Below, piece after piece: positions 25,161 to 33,760 of a stretch of DNA of 64,000 bases. The stretch covers positions 359,816 to 423,815 of the forward strand of contig NZ_JFFR01000033.1 of NCBI RefSeq assembly GCF_000695685.1, given 5' to 3'. A model generated the notes under the pieces. It did not search any database, had not been told where the DNA came from, and saw only the letters and a list, made by a program, of their open reading frames with translations. Made by a program: the position numbers and the translations under genes. The DNA comes from Vibrio fortis (GTDB lineage Bacteria; Pseudomonadota; Gammaproteobacteria; Enterobacterales; Vibrionaceae). Every line of letters starts with the position of its first letter. The first letter of the stretch is position 1.

Positions 25161-26873
25161 ATGGAACAACGCTACGATTATATTATCGTCGGCGCGGGTT
25201 CGGCCGGCTGTGTGTTGGCCGATCGGCTAACAGAAAGCGGTCAACATAGCGTGTTATTGCTAGAGGCTGGTGGTACGGATAAGAGCATTTTTATCCAGAT
25301 GCCGACGGCCCTTTCTTACCCGATGAACACTGAAAAGTACGCTTGGCAATTTGAAACTCAGCAAGAGTCCGGGCTTGATGGCCGCCAGTTACACTGCCCA
25401 CGCGGCAAGGTGCTGGGCGGTAGTTCATCGATCAACGGCATGGTTTACGTACGTGGTCACGCTTGTGATTTTGATGAATGGGAAGAGCAGGGGGCAGCGG
25501 GTTGGAACTACCAAGCATGTCTGTCTTACTTCCGTCGTGCTGAATCTTGGAATCAGGGTAGTGATGTTTATCGTGGCGGTGATGGCCCTGTTGGAACCTG
25601 TAATGGTAATGACATGACATTGAACCCGCTCTATCAAGCCTTCATTGACGCGGGCAAAGATGCCGGTTACCCAGAAACCAAAGACTACAACGGTTACCAG
25701 CAAGAAGGCTTTGGCGCGATGCACATGACGGTGGATAAAGGCGTTCGTGCCTCAACATCGAACGCATATCTGCGTCGAGCATTAAAACGTTCTAATCTCA
25801 CCCTTATCAAAGGCGTGGTGGTTCGTAAGGTATTGCTAGAGCAAGAGTCTGACCAATTGAAAGCGACAGGCGTTGAGTTTGAAAAGTCCGGCAAGATTCA
25901 AACCGCTTCGGCTTCAAAAGAGGTGATCTCTTCGGCGGGGTCTATCGGTTCAGTTCAGTTACTTCAGCTATCTGGGGTTGGGCCAAAAGCCGTGCTTGAA
26001 AAAGCGGGCGTAGAGCTTAAGCATGAACTCAGTGGTGTCGGTGAAAACCTGCAAGATCACCTCGAAGTCTACTTCCAATATCACTGCAATGAACCGATCA
26101 CGCTCAACAGCAAACTCGGTTTAGTCAGTAAAGGCATGATTGGTGCTGAGTGGATCTTAACTCGCAAAGGGCTTGGGGCGACCAATCACTTCGAATCTTG
26201 CGCCTTTATCCGCTCTCGAAAAGGCCTTAAGTGGCCGAATATTCAATATCACTTTCTGCCAGCAGCGATGCGTTACGACGGACAAGCGGCCTTTGATGGA
26301 CACGGTTTCCAAGTTCATGTTGGCCCGAACAAGCCAGAGAGTCGCGGCACTGTCGCAATCACATCGGCTGACCCACATGCCAAGCCTGAAATCACTTTTA
26401 ACTACATTTCGACAGAGCAAGACCGTCAAGACTGGCGTGACTGTATTCGTCTGACGCGTGAAATTCTCTCACAACCTGCGATGGATAAATTCCGTGGAGA
26501 AGAGATTCAGCCGGGGGCAGATGTCACCTCTGATGAAGCGATCGATGAGTGGGTAAAACAGAATGTGGAGAGTGCCTATCATCCGTCGTGCGGCTGCAAG
26601 ATGGGCGCAGATGATGACCCAATGGCGGTTCTAGACGAAGAGTGTCGAGTACGCGGTGTCGCTAACTTGCGTGTGGTCGATTCGTCGGTATTCCCAACCA
26701 TTCCCAACGGTAACTTGAATGCGCCAACCATTATGGTGGCAGAGCGCGCTGCGGATTTCATATTGGGTAAAACGCCATTGGCTGCAGCAGATGTGCCCGT
26801 TTGGATTGCACCTCAATGGCAAGAGACTCAACGCGAAAACGAACCGTTAAGAGCCTTAGCCAAAGATACCTAA
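25161..26873 (+). CDS. betA: Choline dehydrogenase (GMC oxidoreductase)
   Basis: A 570-residue FAD flavoprotein oxidising choline to betaine aldehyde. The dinucleotide motif IIVGAGSAGCVLADRL starts at about residue 8; the GMC signature region HCPRGKVLGGSSSINGMVY is near 80-98; the catalytic His lies in ESAYHPSCGCKMG near 475 and the last FAD contact in PNGNLNAPTIM near 515. Length and motifs match BetA. Membrane-associated in E. coli. It lies 27 bp after betB and 98 bp before choX. Confidence 0.94.
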   Translation: MEQRYDYIIVGAGSAGCVLADRLTESGQHSVLLLEAGGTDKSIFIQMPTALSYPMNTEKYAWQFETQQESGLDGRQLHCPRGKVLGGSSSINGMVYVRGHACDFDEWEEQGAAGWNYQACLSYFRRAESWNQGSDVYRGGDGPVGTCNGNDMTLNPLYQAFIDAGKDAGYPETKDYNGYQQEGFGAMHMTVDKGVRASTSNAYLRRALKRSNLTLIKGVVVRKVLLEQESDQLKATGVEFEKSGKIQTASASKEVISSAGSIGSVQLLQLSGVGPKAVLEKAGVELKHELSGVGENLQDHLEVYFQYHCNEPITLNSKLGLVSKGMIGAEWILTRKGLGATNHFESCAFIRSRKGLKWPNIQYHFLPAAMRYDGQAAFDGHGFQVHVGPNKPESRGTVAITSADPHAKPEITFNYISTEQDRQDWRDCIRLTREILSQPAMDKFRGEEIQPGADVTSDEAIDEWVKQNVESAYHPSCGCKMGADDDPMAVLDEECRVRGVANLRVVDSSVFPTIPNGNLNAPTIMVAERAADFILGKTPLAAADVPVWIAPQWQETQRENEPLRALAKDT

Positions 26874-26887
26874 TTACAAATAGAGAG

Positions 26888-26944
26888 TCGGTCGTGAATA
26901 AAGACCGAGCAAAAAAGTATGAGTCAGAAACCACATCGATGTGG
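26888..26944 (+). promoter_or_regulatory. Two hairpins in the betA-choX gap
   Basis: TCGGTC (26888-26893) pairs with GACCGA (26903-26908), and CCACATCGATGTGG (26931-26944) is a perfect 14-bp palindrome. They may set relative mRNA levels of enzymes and transporter or mark a processing site. Confidence 0.4.
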
Positions 26945-26971
26945 TGAAAAGGAAGAATAAAAGGAATCACT

Positions 26972-27937
26972 ATGACAATTATCCGTACCGTGACCAAAAA
27001 GACAGTGGCTGCTAGCGCGATGAGCCTATTGGCATTAAACGCCTATGCTGCGGTTGAACCTCAACAGTGTGAGAACGTGCGCTTTGCTGATGTCGGTTGG
27101 ACCGATATTACCGCAACGACGGCTATCACCACTGAGCTGCTAAAAGGGTTGGGTTATCAGACCAAGACAGACCTGCTTTCTGTGCCTGTGACTTACTCCT
27201 CAATGGCTAACGGTGACATTGACGTTTTCCTCGGCAACTGGATGCCAACTATGGAAGGCGATATTGCTAAGTACCGTGAAGCGGGAACCGTGGAAACTGT
27301 GCGCGCTAATCTAGAGGGCGCGAAGTATACGCTGGCGGTTCCTAAGTATGTTTACGATGCTGGTGTGAAGAGCTTCGCCGATCTCGCTAAGCACGCAGAC
27401 AAATTCAAAGACCGCATCTACGGCATTGAGCCTGGCAACGATGGTAACCGTCTAATCCAATCGATGATCGACTCTGATGCTTTCGGTCTGAAAGACTTCA
27501 GTCTGGTTGAATCAAGTGAAGCGGGCATGGTTTCGCAAGTGTCTCGTGCGGCTCGTCGCAACCAATGGATCGTCTACTTGGGTTGGGCGCCGCATCCAAT
27601 GAACAGCAATGTTGAGATGGAGTACTTAGACGGTGGTGACGACTTCTTCGGTCCAAATTACGGTGGCGCTAATGTCTACACTAACGTACGCGCAAACTAC
27701 TTGTCTGAGTGTTCAAACGTCGGTCAGCTTCTGCAAAACCTCGAATTCTCTCTAGAGATGGAAAACGAGCTGATGGAAGCGATTCTTAACCAAAACGTTC
27801 AACCAAACAAAGCGGCTCAGCAGTGGCTCAACAGTAATCCGCAGCAAGTGGAAGCGTGGCTTAAGAACGTGAAAACGCTCAAGGGCGATTCAGCTCAAGA
27901 CGCTGTATCAGCATACCTAAAGCAAGTTAAAGCGTAA
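26972..27937 (+). CDS. choX: Choline ABC transporter substrate-binding protein
   Basis: A 321-residue OpuAC-type periplasmic binding protein with a signal peptide ending at NAYAAVE (about residue 26). Aromatic residues of the ligand cage occur in FADVGWTDITATTAIT, FLGNWMPTMEG and YLGWAPHPMN. Its place between betA and the ChoW/ChoV genes indicates choline rather than betaine as the main ligand. RBS AAAGGAATC precedes the ATG. A stem-loop follows its stop. Confidence 0.9.
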   Translation: MTIIRTVTKKTVAASAMSLLALNAYAAVEPQQCENVRFADVGWTDITATTAITTELLKGLGYQTKTDLLSVPVTYSSMANGDIDVFLGNWMPTMEGDIAKYREAGTVETVRANLEGAKYTLAVPKYVYDAGVKSFADLAKHADKFKDRIYGIEPGNDGNRLIQSMIDSDAFGLKDFSLVESSEAGMVSQVSRAARRNQWIVYLGWAPHPMNSNVEMEYLDGGDDFFGPNYGGANVYTNVRANYLSECSNVGQLLQNLEFSLEMENELMEAILNQNVQPNKAAQQWLNSNPQQVEAWLKNVKTLKGDSAQDAVSAYLKQVKA

Positions 27938-27947
27938 TTAGAAGGAA

Positions 27948-27975
27948 ATGGTGAGTTGTATTCGCAGCTCACCAT
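27948..27975 (+). promoter_or_regulatory. Stem-loop between choX and choW
   Basis: ATGGTGAG (27948-27955) pairs perfectly with CTCACCAT (27968-27975). It lies between a binding-protein gene and its permease gene. In other ABC operons such a hairpin keeps binding-protein mRNA more abundant than the permease message. Confidence 0.5.
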
Positions 27976-27990
27976 AGAAAAGGCAATATT

Positions 27991-28833
27991 GTGAATTTTA
28001 TTACCGACAACAAAATCCCAGTGGGTCAATGGATGGAAGCGGGCGTCGACTGGCTAACCATCAATGCGGCAGGGCTGTTTGATGCCATCTCTATTTTTCT
28101 AGAGACGGTTATTCTGTTTCTGGTTGATGTGTTTAAGTGGATGCCACCGGCTCTACCGATTTTAATCACCGCAGCTCTTGCGTGGTACCTGCATCGTAAG
28201 ATCTCACTGGTGGTGTTTGTTGTGGCGGCGCTGCTGACCATTCTTAATCTTGGCTACTGGCAAGAAATGCTGGAAACCTTTGTCCTCGTCTTCGCTGCGA
28301 CAACGATTTCCGTATTAATTGGCGTTCCAGTGGGCATTATGGCGGCACATCGTCCATGGCTCTATACCGTGTTAAGGCCGATCCTAGATTTGATGCAAAC
28401 CGTGCCAACCTTTGTTTATCTGATCCCAACCTTAGTACTGTTTGGACTAGGGATTGTACCGGGGCTTATCTCGACCATTATCTTTGCCATTGCAGCACCG
28501 ATTCGTTTGACTTATCTCGGAGTAACCAAGGTGCCAGAAGAGCTGATCGAAGCGGGCAAGGCGTTTGGTGCGAGCCGAATGAAACTCTTGATGAAAGTTG
28601 AGTTGCCTGCGGCTCTGCCGAGCATCATGGCTGGTGTCACTCAGTGCATTATGTTGTCGCTATCGATGGTGGTAATTGCAGCGCTAGTAGGTGCGGATGG
28701 TCTAGGAAAACCGGTTGTTCGTGCATTGAATACAGTGAACATCTCTCAAGGTTTTGAAGCCGGTTTAGCGATTGTTCTCGTAGCGATAATCCTTGATCGA
28801 TTGTGTAAAACACCGAACCAGAAGGAGGCTTAA
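27991..28833 (+). CDS. choW: Choline ABC transporter permease
   Basis: A 280-residue ProW-like inner-membrane permease. Hydrophobic helices start near residue 40; the coupling loop is VPEELIEAGKAFGASRMKLLMKVELP. The start is GTG at 27991, with no in-frame ATG nearby that preserves the N-terminus. It pairs with ChoX and ChoV to import choline under osmotic stress or as nutrient. Confidence 0.92.
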   Translation: MNFITDNKIPVGQWMEAGVDWLTINAAGLFDAISIFLETVILFLVDVFKWMPPALPILITAALAWYLHRKISLVVFVVAALLTILNLGYWQEMLETFVLVFAATTISVLIGVPVGIMAAHRPWLYTVLRPILDLMQTVPTFVYLIPTLVLFGLGIVPGLISTIIFAIAAPIRLTYLGVTKVPEELIEAGKAFGASRMKLLMKVELPAALPSIMAGVTQCIMLSLSMVVIAALVGADGLGKPVVRALNTVNISQGFEAGLAIVLVAIILDRLCKTPNQKEA

Positions 28834-28835
28834 GC

Positions 28836-30044
28836 ATGAGTCATGACAAGCAAAAAATGGATGCGATTACCATTAAAAACCTCGATGTCGTGTTCGGTGA
28901 TAATACCCAATTAGCACTTGAAAGACTCGACCAAGGTAAGTCTCGCCAAGAGATCATCGATGAGACGGGCCAAGTGGTTGGGGTCGACAATGTGTCTTTG
29001 AGTATTCAAGAGGGTGAGATTTGTGTGTTGATGGGGTTGTCCGGTTCTGGAAAGTCGTCGCTGCTGCGCGCGGTGAATGGCTTGAACTCAATCAGTCGTG
29101 GCTCACTGGAAGTGAAGGATGGCGACAAACAGGTCGATCTTGCCCAGTGTGATGAAACGACGTTACGCCACCTTCGTACACATCGCGTGTCTATGGTATT
29201 TCAAAAGTTTGCTCTTATGCCTTGGCTTACCGTTTTAGATAACGTGGCGTTCGGGTTGGAAATGCAAGGCATGGCGAAAGACGCACGCCGAGCGAAAGCG
29301 CGTGAGCAGCTAGAAATGGTGGGTCTTGCAGAGTGGGAAACCAAGTTCCCCCACGAGCTATCAGGGGGCATGCAGCAGCGTGTTGGTCTGGCAAGAGCGT
29401 TCGCGATGGATACTGATATTCTGCTGATGGATGAGCCCTTCTCTGCACTTGATCCTCTGATTCGTGCGCAGCTACAAGACGAGCTGATTACTCTACAGAA
29501 CAAGCTCAATAAAACCATTTTGTTCGTTAGTCATGATCTCGATGAAGCCCTTAAAATCGGCAACAACATTGCGATCATGGAGTCAGGCAAACTGATTCAA
29601 CATGGCAAACCAGAAGAGATCGTACTCAAGCCAAAAACTGAGTATGTGAAGGACTTTGTTGCTCATACGAATCCATTGAACGTGCTTAAAGGACGATCTT
29701 TAATGCAGCCTCTTGAGTCGCTAGAGCAGCAAGACGATAGCTGGAAAGTATGCGCGAGCAAAGATGTGTGGGTAGAACAAGTTGAAGGGGCGCTTACCAT
29801 TAAAGGAGAGAATGATCTTAACCTTCATACATGGCAGGCGTCAGATTCGGATGAGCTTGATCTTGAGCCGTCAACCTTAGTTGTTGCCAGCCCTGAAATT
29901 GGTATGCGTGACGCAATCAAACTCAAACAGCAAAGTGATTACCCAATCTTGCTGGTGGAAGACCAACAGTTGGTGGGCATTTTAGATGACAGCGAGTTCT
30001 ATAGCGCGTTGACGGGCAATTTTCAGCTCAATAATGCGGCTTAG
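28836..30044 (+). CDS. choV: Choline ABC transporter ATP-binding protein
   Basis: A 402-residue ProV-type ATPase. Walker A GLSGSGKSS near 68-76, signature LSGGMQQRVGLAR near 175, Walker B ILLMDEPFSALDP and switch His VSHDLDEAL are intact. The N-terminal RLDQGKSRQEIIDETGQVVGV insert is typical of ChoV/ProV proteins. The C-terminal 120 residues hold a degenerate CBS-like region. Two bases separate it from choW. Last gene of the bet-cho operon. Confidence 0.93.
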   Translation: MSHDKQKMDAITIKNLDVVFGDNTQLALERLDQGKSRQEIIDETGQVVGVDNVSLSIQEGEICVLMGLSGSGKSSLLRAVNGLNSISRGSLEVKDGDKQVDLAQCDETTLRHLRTHRVSMVFQKFALMPWLTVLDNVAFGLEMQGMAKDARRAKAREQLEMVGLAEWETKFPHELSGGMQQRVGLARAFAMDTDILLMDEPFSALDPLIRAQLQDELITLQNKLNKTILFVSHDLDEALKIGNNIAIMESGKLIQHGKPEEIVLKPKTEYVKDFVAHTNPLNVLKGRSLMQPLESLEQQDDSWKVCASKDVWVEQVEGALTIKGENDLNLHTWQASDSDELDLEPSTLVVASPEIGMRDAIKLKQQSDYPILLVEDQQLVGILDDSEFYSALTGNFQLNNAA

Positions 30045-30344
30045 GAAATCGAATCTCCAGTCGCTAATCGGTAAATGAGAGAGCTCGAAATGGTTGTCTC
30101 ATTTACCTCACAGTTATGTATCAATCGTGCTCTACCCTATGTGATTTCACAAAACTGCCACGCGACGCAGGTTTAGGGTTTGAGAAAAGATTGAGAATAG
30201 TCTGAACATAAGTACAATGCGGAAAAATCAATGAAGTAATCTATCAATTTACAGTGTAATTTCCATCTTGCTGGCAGCATAAAGGCGATGGTTTTCTTTG
30301 CATTGTAAAATCACTCACAGCATATAAGAACAAAGGTCTGCATC
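30045..30344 (+). promoter_or_regulatory. Gap between choV and the MarR gene
   Basis: Contains the stem-loop at 30070-30107 and, at 30249-30259, the 11-bp palindrome TTACAGTGTAA about 85 bp before the MarR start, a possible autoregulatory site. No gene seen. Confidence 0.4.
30070..30107 (+). terminator. Stem-loop 3' of choV
   Basis: GGTAAATGAGA (30070-30080) pairs perfectly with TCTCATTTACC (30097-30107). There is no T-run, so it is either an mRNA 3' stabiliser or part of a Rho-dependent end of the bet-cho transcript. Confidence 0.5.
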
Positions 30345-30842
30345 TTGGACAAACATGACGAAATCCTGGTCGCTATTCGCCAAATTATTCGCGCTATCGA
30401 TTTACACTCGAAGAAGCTGAGTAAAGAGTATGGTTTGACTGGCCCTCAATTGATTTTAATGAGAGCAATCCAAGAGATGGGTAATGTGACGATCAAAGAG
30501 CTATCGAATCACACCAATGTGAGTCAGGCAACCACGACTACCATCATCGACCGTCTTGAGCAGAATGGTTATGTGCAACGTGTACGTAGTGTGTCGGATA
30601 GACGTAAAGTTCATGCGAATCTAACCGAAAAAGGTCAAGATCTGCTAAACAGTGCACCACCGCCACTTCAAGATAATTTTGTTAATAAATTCCAGAACTT
30701 AGAGCCATGGGAGCAGAGTCTACTTCTCTCTTCTATGCAGCGTATCTCTTCGATGATGAACGCAGAGGATATTGATGCTGCGCCAGTTCTGCAGCTCGAA
30801 GGCATCACAAATACTGTCAAAACGGACGAGTCAGCGAAATAA
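30345..30842 (+). CDS. MarR-family regulator, CosR/EctR-like
   Basis: A 165-residue MarR winged-helix protein starting at TTG 30345, since no ATG in frame keeps the conserved N-terminus. The DNA-binding part is VTIKELSNHTNVSQATTTTIIDRLEQNGYVQRVRS with the wing at SDRRKVHANLTEKG. The opening DKHDEILVAIRQIIRAIDLH and GLTGPQLILMRAI recall CosR of Vibrio, which controls ectoine and betaine genes in response to osmolarity; this identification is from memory. Its place beside betIBA-choXWV supports a role in compatible-solute control. Confidence 0.72.
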   Translation: MDKHDEILVAIRQIIRAIDLHSKKLSKEYGLTGPQLILMRAIQEMGNVTIKELSNHTNVSQATTTTIIDRLEQNGYVQRVRSVSDRRKVHANLTEKGQDLLNSAPPPLQDNFVNKFQNLEPWEQSLLLSSMQRISSMMNAEDIDAAPVLQLEGITNTVKTDESAK

Positions 30843-30886
30843 CTAACTGAAGTATCAAGCTGAAGTAACTGTTTCGATTCGAATAC

Positions 30887-30914
30887 AAGACCACGCATTT
30901 GAGCGTGGTCTTTT
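30887..30914. terminator. Terminator between the MarR and GGDEF-EAL genes
   Basis: AAGACCACGC (30887-30896) pairs with GCGTGGTCTT (30903-30912) between convergent genes, with T after and A before, so it may serve both. Confidence 0.85.
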
Positions 30915-30936
30915 CGTTGGTGTTGAGTCTGTTCGG

Positions 30937-33291
30937 CTATTTATTCTTTGTCTCTTGTCGGTTCTGGAACTTAGCAATCAGACCTAATACATCGTCCTCG
31001 GTGACAGGAGTTCCATAGTAGTAACCTTGCAGGTAGTTACAACCCAAGCGAGTGAGGAAAGTTTCTTGCTCTCTGGTTTCGACTCCTTCAGCAACCACCT
31101 TAAGAGAGTAGTTTTTCGCGAGGCGATACAACACATTCACCATCTCCTGCTTGGATGGGTTGTTATTGAAGATCTGATCAACAAAGGATTTATCGATCTT
31201 TAAGGTATCGAACGGATAACGAATCAATTGGTTGAAAGAGGTAAAGCCAGTACCAAAATCATCAATGGCTAAGTCCACCCCAATTTTTTTCAGATCAAAT
31301 AGCACGTCCAATTCAGTGGTTTCGTCAGGAACGAACGCCGTTTCCGTAACCTCGAATTCGATATTCTCGGCAGGGACTCCAGTGCTGATTAGCATACGAT
31401 TGACGTCGGCAGGAAAACCCGGTGACATCAACTCTAAACTAGAGATGTTAATCGAGAATTTGAGCGAACGGTTTCCTCTATCAATAAGTCGTTTCGCAGC
31501 CATTAAGCCATTGCTTATTACCCACATGTCGATATCGCGGATAATACCTGTACGTTCGGCACAAGGGATGAACTCATCGGGACCGATATTCTGCTTGGCT
31601 AGCTCAGGGCAGCGCAGTAGCAGTTCGAAACCACGTAAGGTTTTAGAAGGCGCATTGATGATGGGCATGAAAGAGAAGCAGAATCCGTCTTCGTTGAGTG
31701 CTTTAAGTAACGTCTGCTCGATAAGTTGCTCTTTGGCGACGACTTCTTCGAGATCGGAATTATAAAAGTAGTGGCGAGCCTCAGACTCTTTCGCCACATA
31801 CATGGCTCTATCTGCTTGAATCATTAAAGAGTCAGTAGTGAGGTTCTCATTGTGTTCATTGATTTCAACTACACCCAAACTGATACCTACGCGATAGCGT
31901 TGATCCCCAAGGAAAAAGTTGGATTCGAACTGCGCTTCAATGCTTTCAAGTACGCTCAAAATATCGGAGAGGCGAGTTATACCGTAGGTGTATATTGCGA
32001 ACTCATCGCCACTGAGTCGAGCAAATAGATAAGATTCGAATAGACGTCCGCGTGAGCGCTGCAGAATTTGTTGAGTCGAGGAGGCAAAGCGTACTAAGAG
32101 CTCATCACCTGCATCGTGACCATAGTTATCATTCACCGCCTTAAATTTGTCGAGGTCGATATAGATAAGGTAACTGGCACCGTGATGCTCTTCAGAGAGT
32201 AGCCTTTTTAGGTTTTGCATGAAGAAAGTTCGATTATCAAGACCAGTAAGCGCATCGGTTTCCACCAGAGTTTTGACGCGTTCAAATACCGATTGATAGC
32301 TTGGATCTAATTGGCCTTCCTTGTTTGGTTGAGTATTTTCATTGGGTTTTAGTGCATTGAGTTCTCTAGTGTACGCCTGAAGAGGCTGGAGCACTTGTCT
32401 ATAAAATAGAAAGTAGCCGCCACTAATTAGGAACAATGTAATGGCTAAGGTAACGCCCCCTATCGAAATCTTGGCTTGGTTGAGTTGACTTTGGTAATTT
32501 TCAGGGAAAACATGTAAGGATGCCGAGATGAAAGGGTCCATGTGTTTGAAAGCGACCCCGTCAGAGTAATCCACTTCCATCTTCATGGCATGGTTATCAA
32601 AGGCGTGATAGTTCGTCAGAGCAACCACTAACGGTTCCGCTTCGTGCGACGAAAACATGCTTCGTTCTTGCCCTGTTAGAAAGCGGTAGTCAAAAGAGAA
32701 TCCGAAGGGGAGCTGTTCCTTCAAGGTCGCTTTGAAGCCATCGAATACAGAAATTGGTAATATGAGAACTGCAATGCGGTCTTGGTAGCCCTCTAAAGTG
32801 TGAGCGGTAATAGCATAGAGCTTACCATCGATGATAGAGAGCTTTTCCGAATTGTTGGGATCAGTGAGGTAGGTACGGCCTGTATCGAGAAACAGCTGAT
32901 TTGATTGATGTTCTAAAGTTTGCACTGAGCTCGCAATGAGGTTAGAGTGCGAATCGATGATGGCAAAGGAGTATGAATTGTTGGTGTTGTAGTCAAACCG
33001 TGTGCTACTAAGCTGTGTATCGATCGATGCAAACGCGTCGTAGACTGTTCGATTCAAGTCTGCGCGTTTTATAAAATTCTCTCTTTCCGCGATGTTGTTC
33101 AAGAAGGCTTTCTGATCCCTAAGCTCTTCTCCCATCTGCTTAACGACAAACTCAAGTTGTACACACCATTTACTTACGATTTGGTTTTTAATTTGCTTTT
33201 CGTAAGACAGGTAGTAAGCAATGCCACTTGAGAAGACAATGATGAAAATGGCGGGTATAAAAATGCGAGCGGCTTTGTTCGTTAAATCCAT
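30937..33291 (-). CDS. Membrane GGDEF-EAL protein with periplasmic sensor
   Basis: About 784 residues. ATG at 33291 has GGAG 6 bp upstream; a TTG four codons earlier is less likely. A transmembrane helix near 9-28, a periplasmic region of about 240 residues and a second helix near 275-295 precede a GGDEF domain (ETDALTGLDNR; RLSGDEFAIY, with Ser in the first position) and an EAL domain. In the EAL domain the signature reads ELL (FELLLRCPE), but NISS, DDFGTGFTSF, KIDKSFV and EGVET remain. It should make or degrade cyclic-di-GMP in response to an outside signal; the direction cannot be read. Confidence 0.88.
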   Translation of the reverse strand: MDLTNKAARIFIPAIFIIVFSSGIAYYLSYEKQIKNQIVSKWCVQLEFVVKQMGEELRDQKAFLNNIAERENFIKRADLNRTVYDAFASIDTQLSSTRFDYNTNNSYSFAIIDSHSNLIASSVQTLEHQSNQLFLDTGRTYLTDPNNSEKLSIIDGKLYAITAHTLEGYQDRIAVLILPISVFDGFKATLKEQLPFGFSFDYRFLTGQERSMFSSHEAEPLVVALTNYHAFDNHAMKMEVDYSDGVAFKHMDPFISASLHVFPENYQSQLNQAKISIGGVTLAITLFLISGGYFLFYRQVLQPLQAYTRELNALKPNENTQPNKEGQLDPSYQSVFERVKTLVETDALTGLDNRTFFMQNLKRLLSEEHHGASYLIYIDLDKFKAVNDNYGHDAGDELLVRFASSTQQILQRSRGRLFESYLFARLSGDEFAIYTYGITRLSDILSVLESIEAQFESNFFLGDQRYRVGISLGVVEINEHNENLTTDSLMIQADRAMYVAKESEARHYFYNSDLEEVVAKEQLIEQTLLKALNEDGFCFSFMPIINAPSKTLRGFELLLRCPELAKQNIGPDEFIPCAERTGIIRDIDMWVISNGLMAAKRLIDRGNRSLKFSINISSLELMSPGFPADVNRMLISTGVPAENIEFEVTETAFVPDETTELDVLFDLKKIGVDLAIDDFGTGFTSFNQLIRYPFDTLKIDKSFVDQIFNNNPSKQEMVNVLYRLAKNYSLKVVAEGVETREQETFLTRLGCNYLQGYYYGTPVTEDDVLGLIAKFQNRQETKNK

Positions 33292-33760
33292 ATAACACTC
33301 CAATCTCCCAGTCGTACTCCAAGGTTACCGACTGTTATGCTACTTTGCACATAATTGAAGTTAGGTCAGATCTCCGACCTTTGCAAAGGGATTTGAGAGA
33401 GAATTTAAGTCCGTGACTGAATATCACGTTTCTACTGTTTGAATTGGAAAGATAATAGATAGATTTATTAATTTTCAAAGTCTTATGGCACTTGGCTTGT
33501 TCAGGTAAGTGACTTTAATATCAGCTTTCGGAGTGTGTTTGAAAATAAAGTCGCCTTTCATTGGGGAGAGTTAAGCCTATCTCATTAAACTTATTAACTA
33601 CTGCAAGTGGCTCTTTGATTTGGCGGGGCATTTTATAAAACCCCACAGTGTAACTATGTTACTTTTGAGGGATACGTAACTCATGTAAATAATCGTATTT
33701 GTAATCATCCGAAGTACGTTTCTGTTCGTATACAGAGCAGTTAACTTTGACGGAGTCTTT
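33292..33760. other. Intergenic region between divergent GGDEF-EAL and ABC1-kinase genes
   Basis: About 470 bp. Short palindromes are seen: GGGG-12-CCCC around TTTTATAAAA (near 33625-33644) and GTAAC-TAT-GTTAC (33650-33662), both about 100 bp before the kinase start and possibly regulatory. No gene is convincing. Confidence 0.4.
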
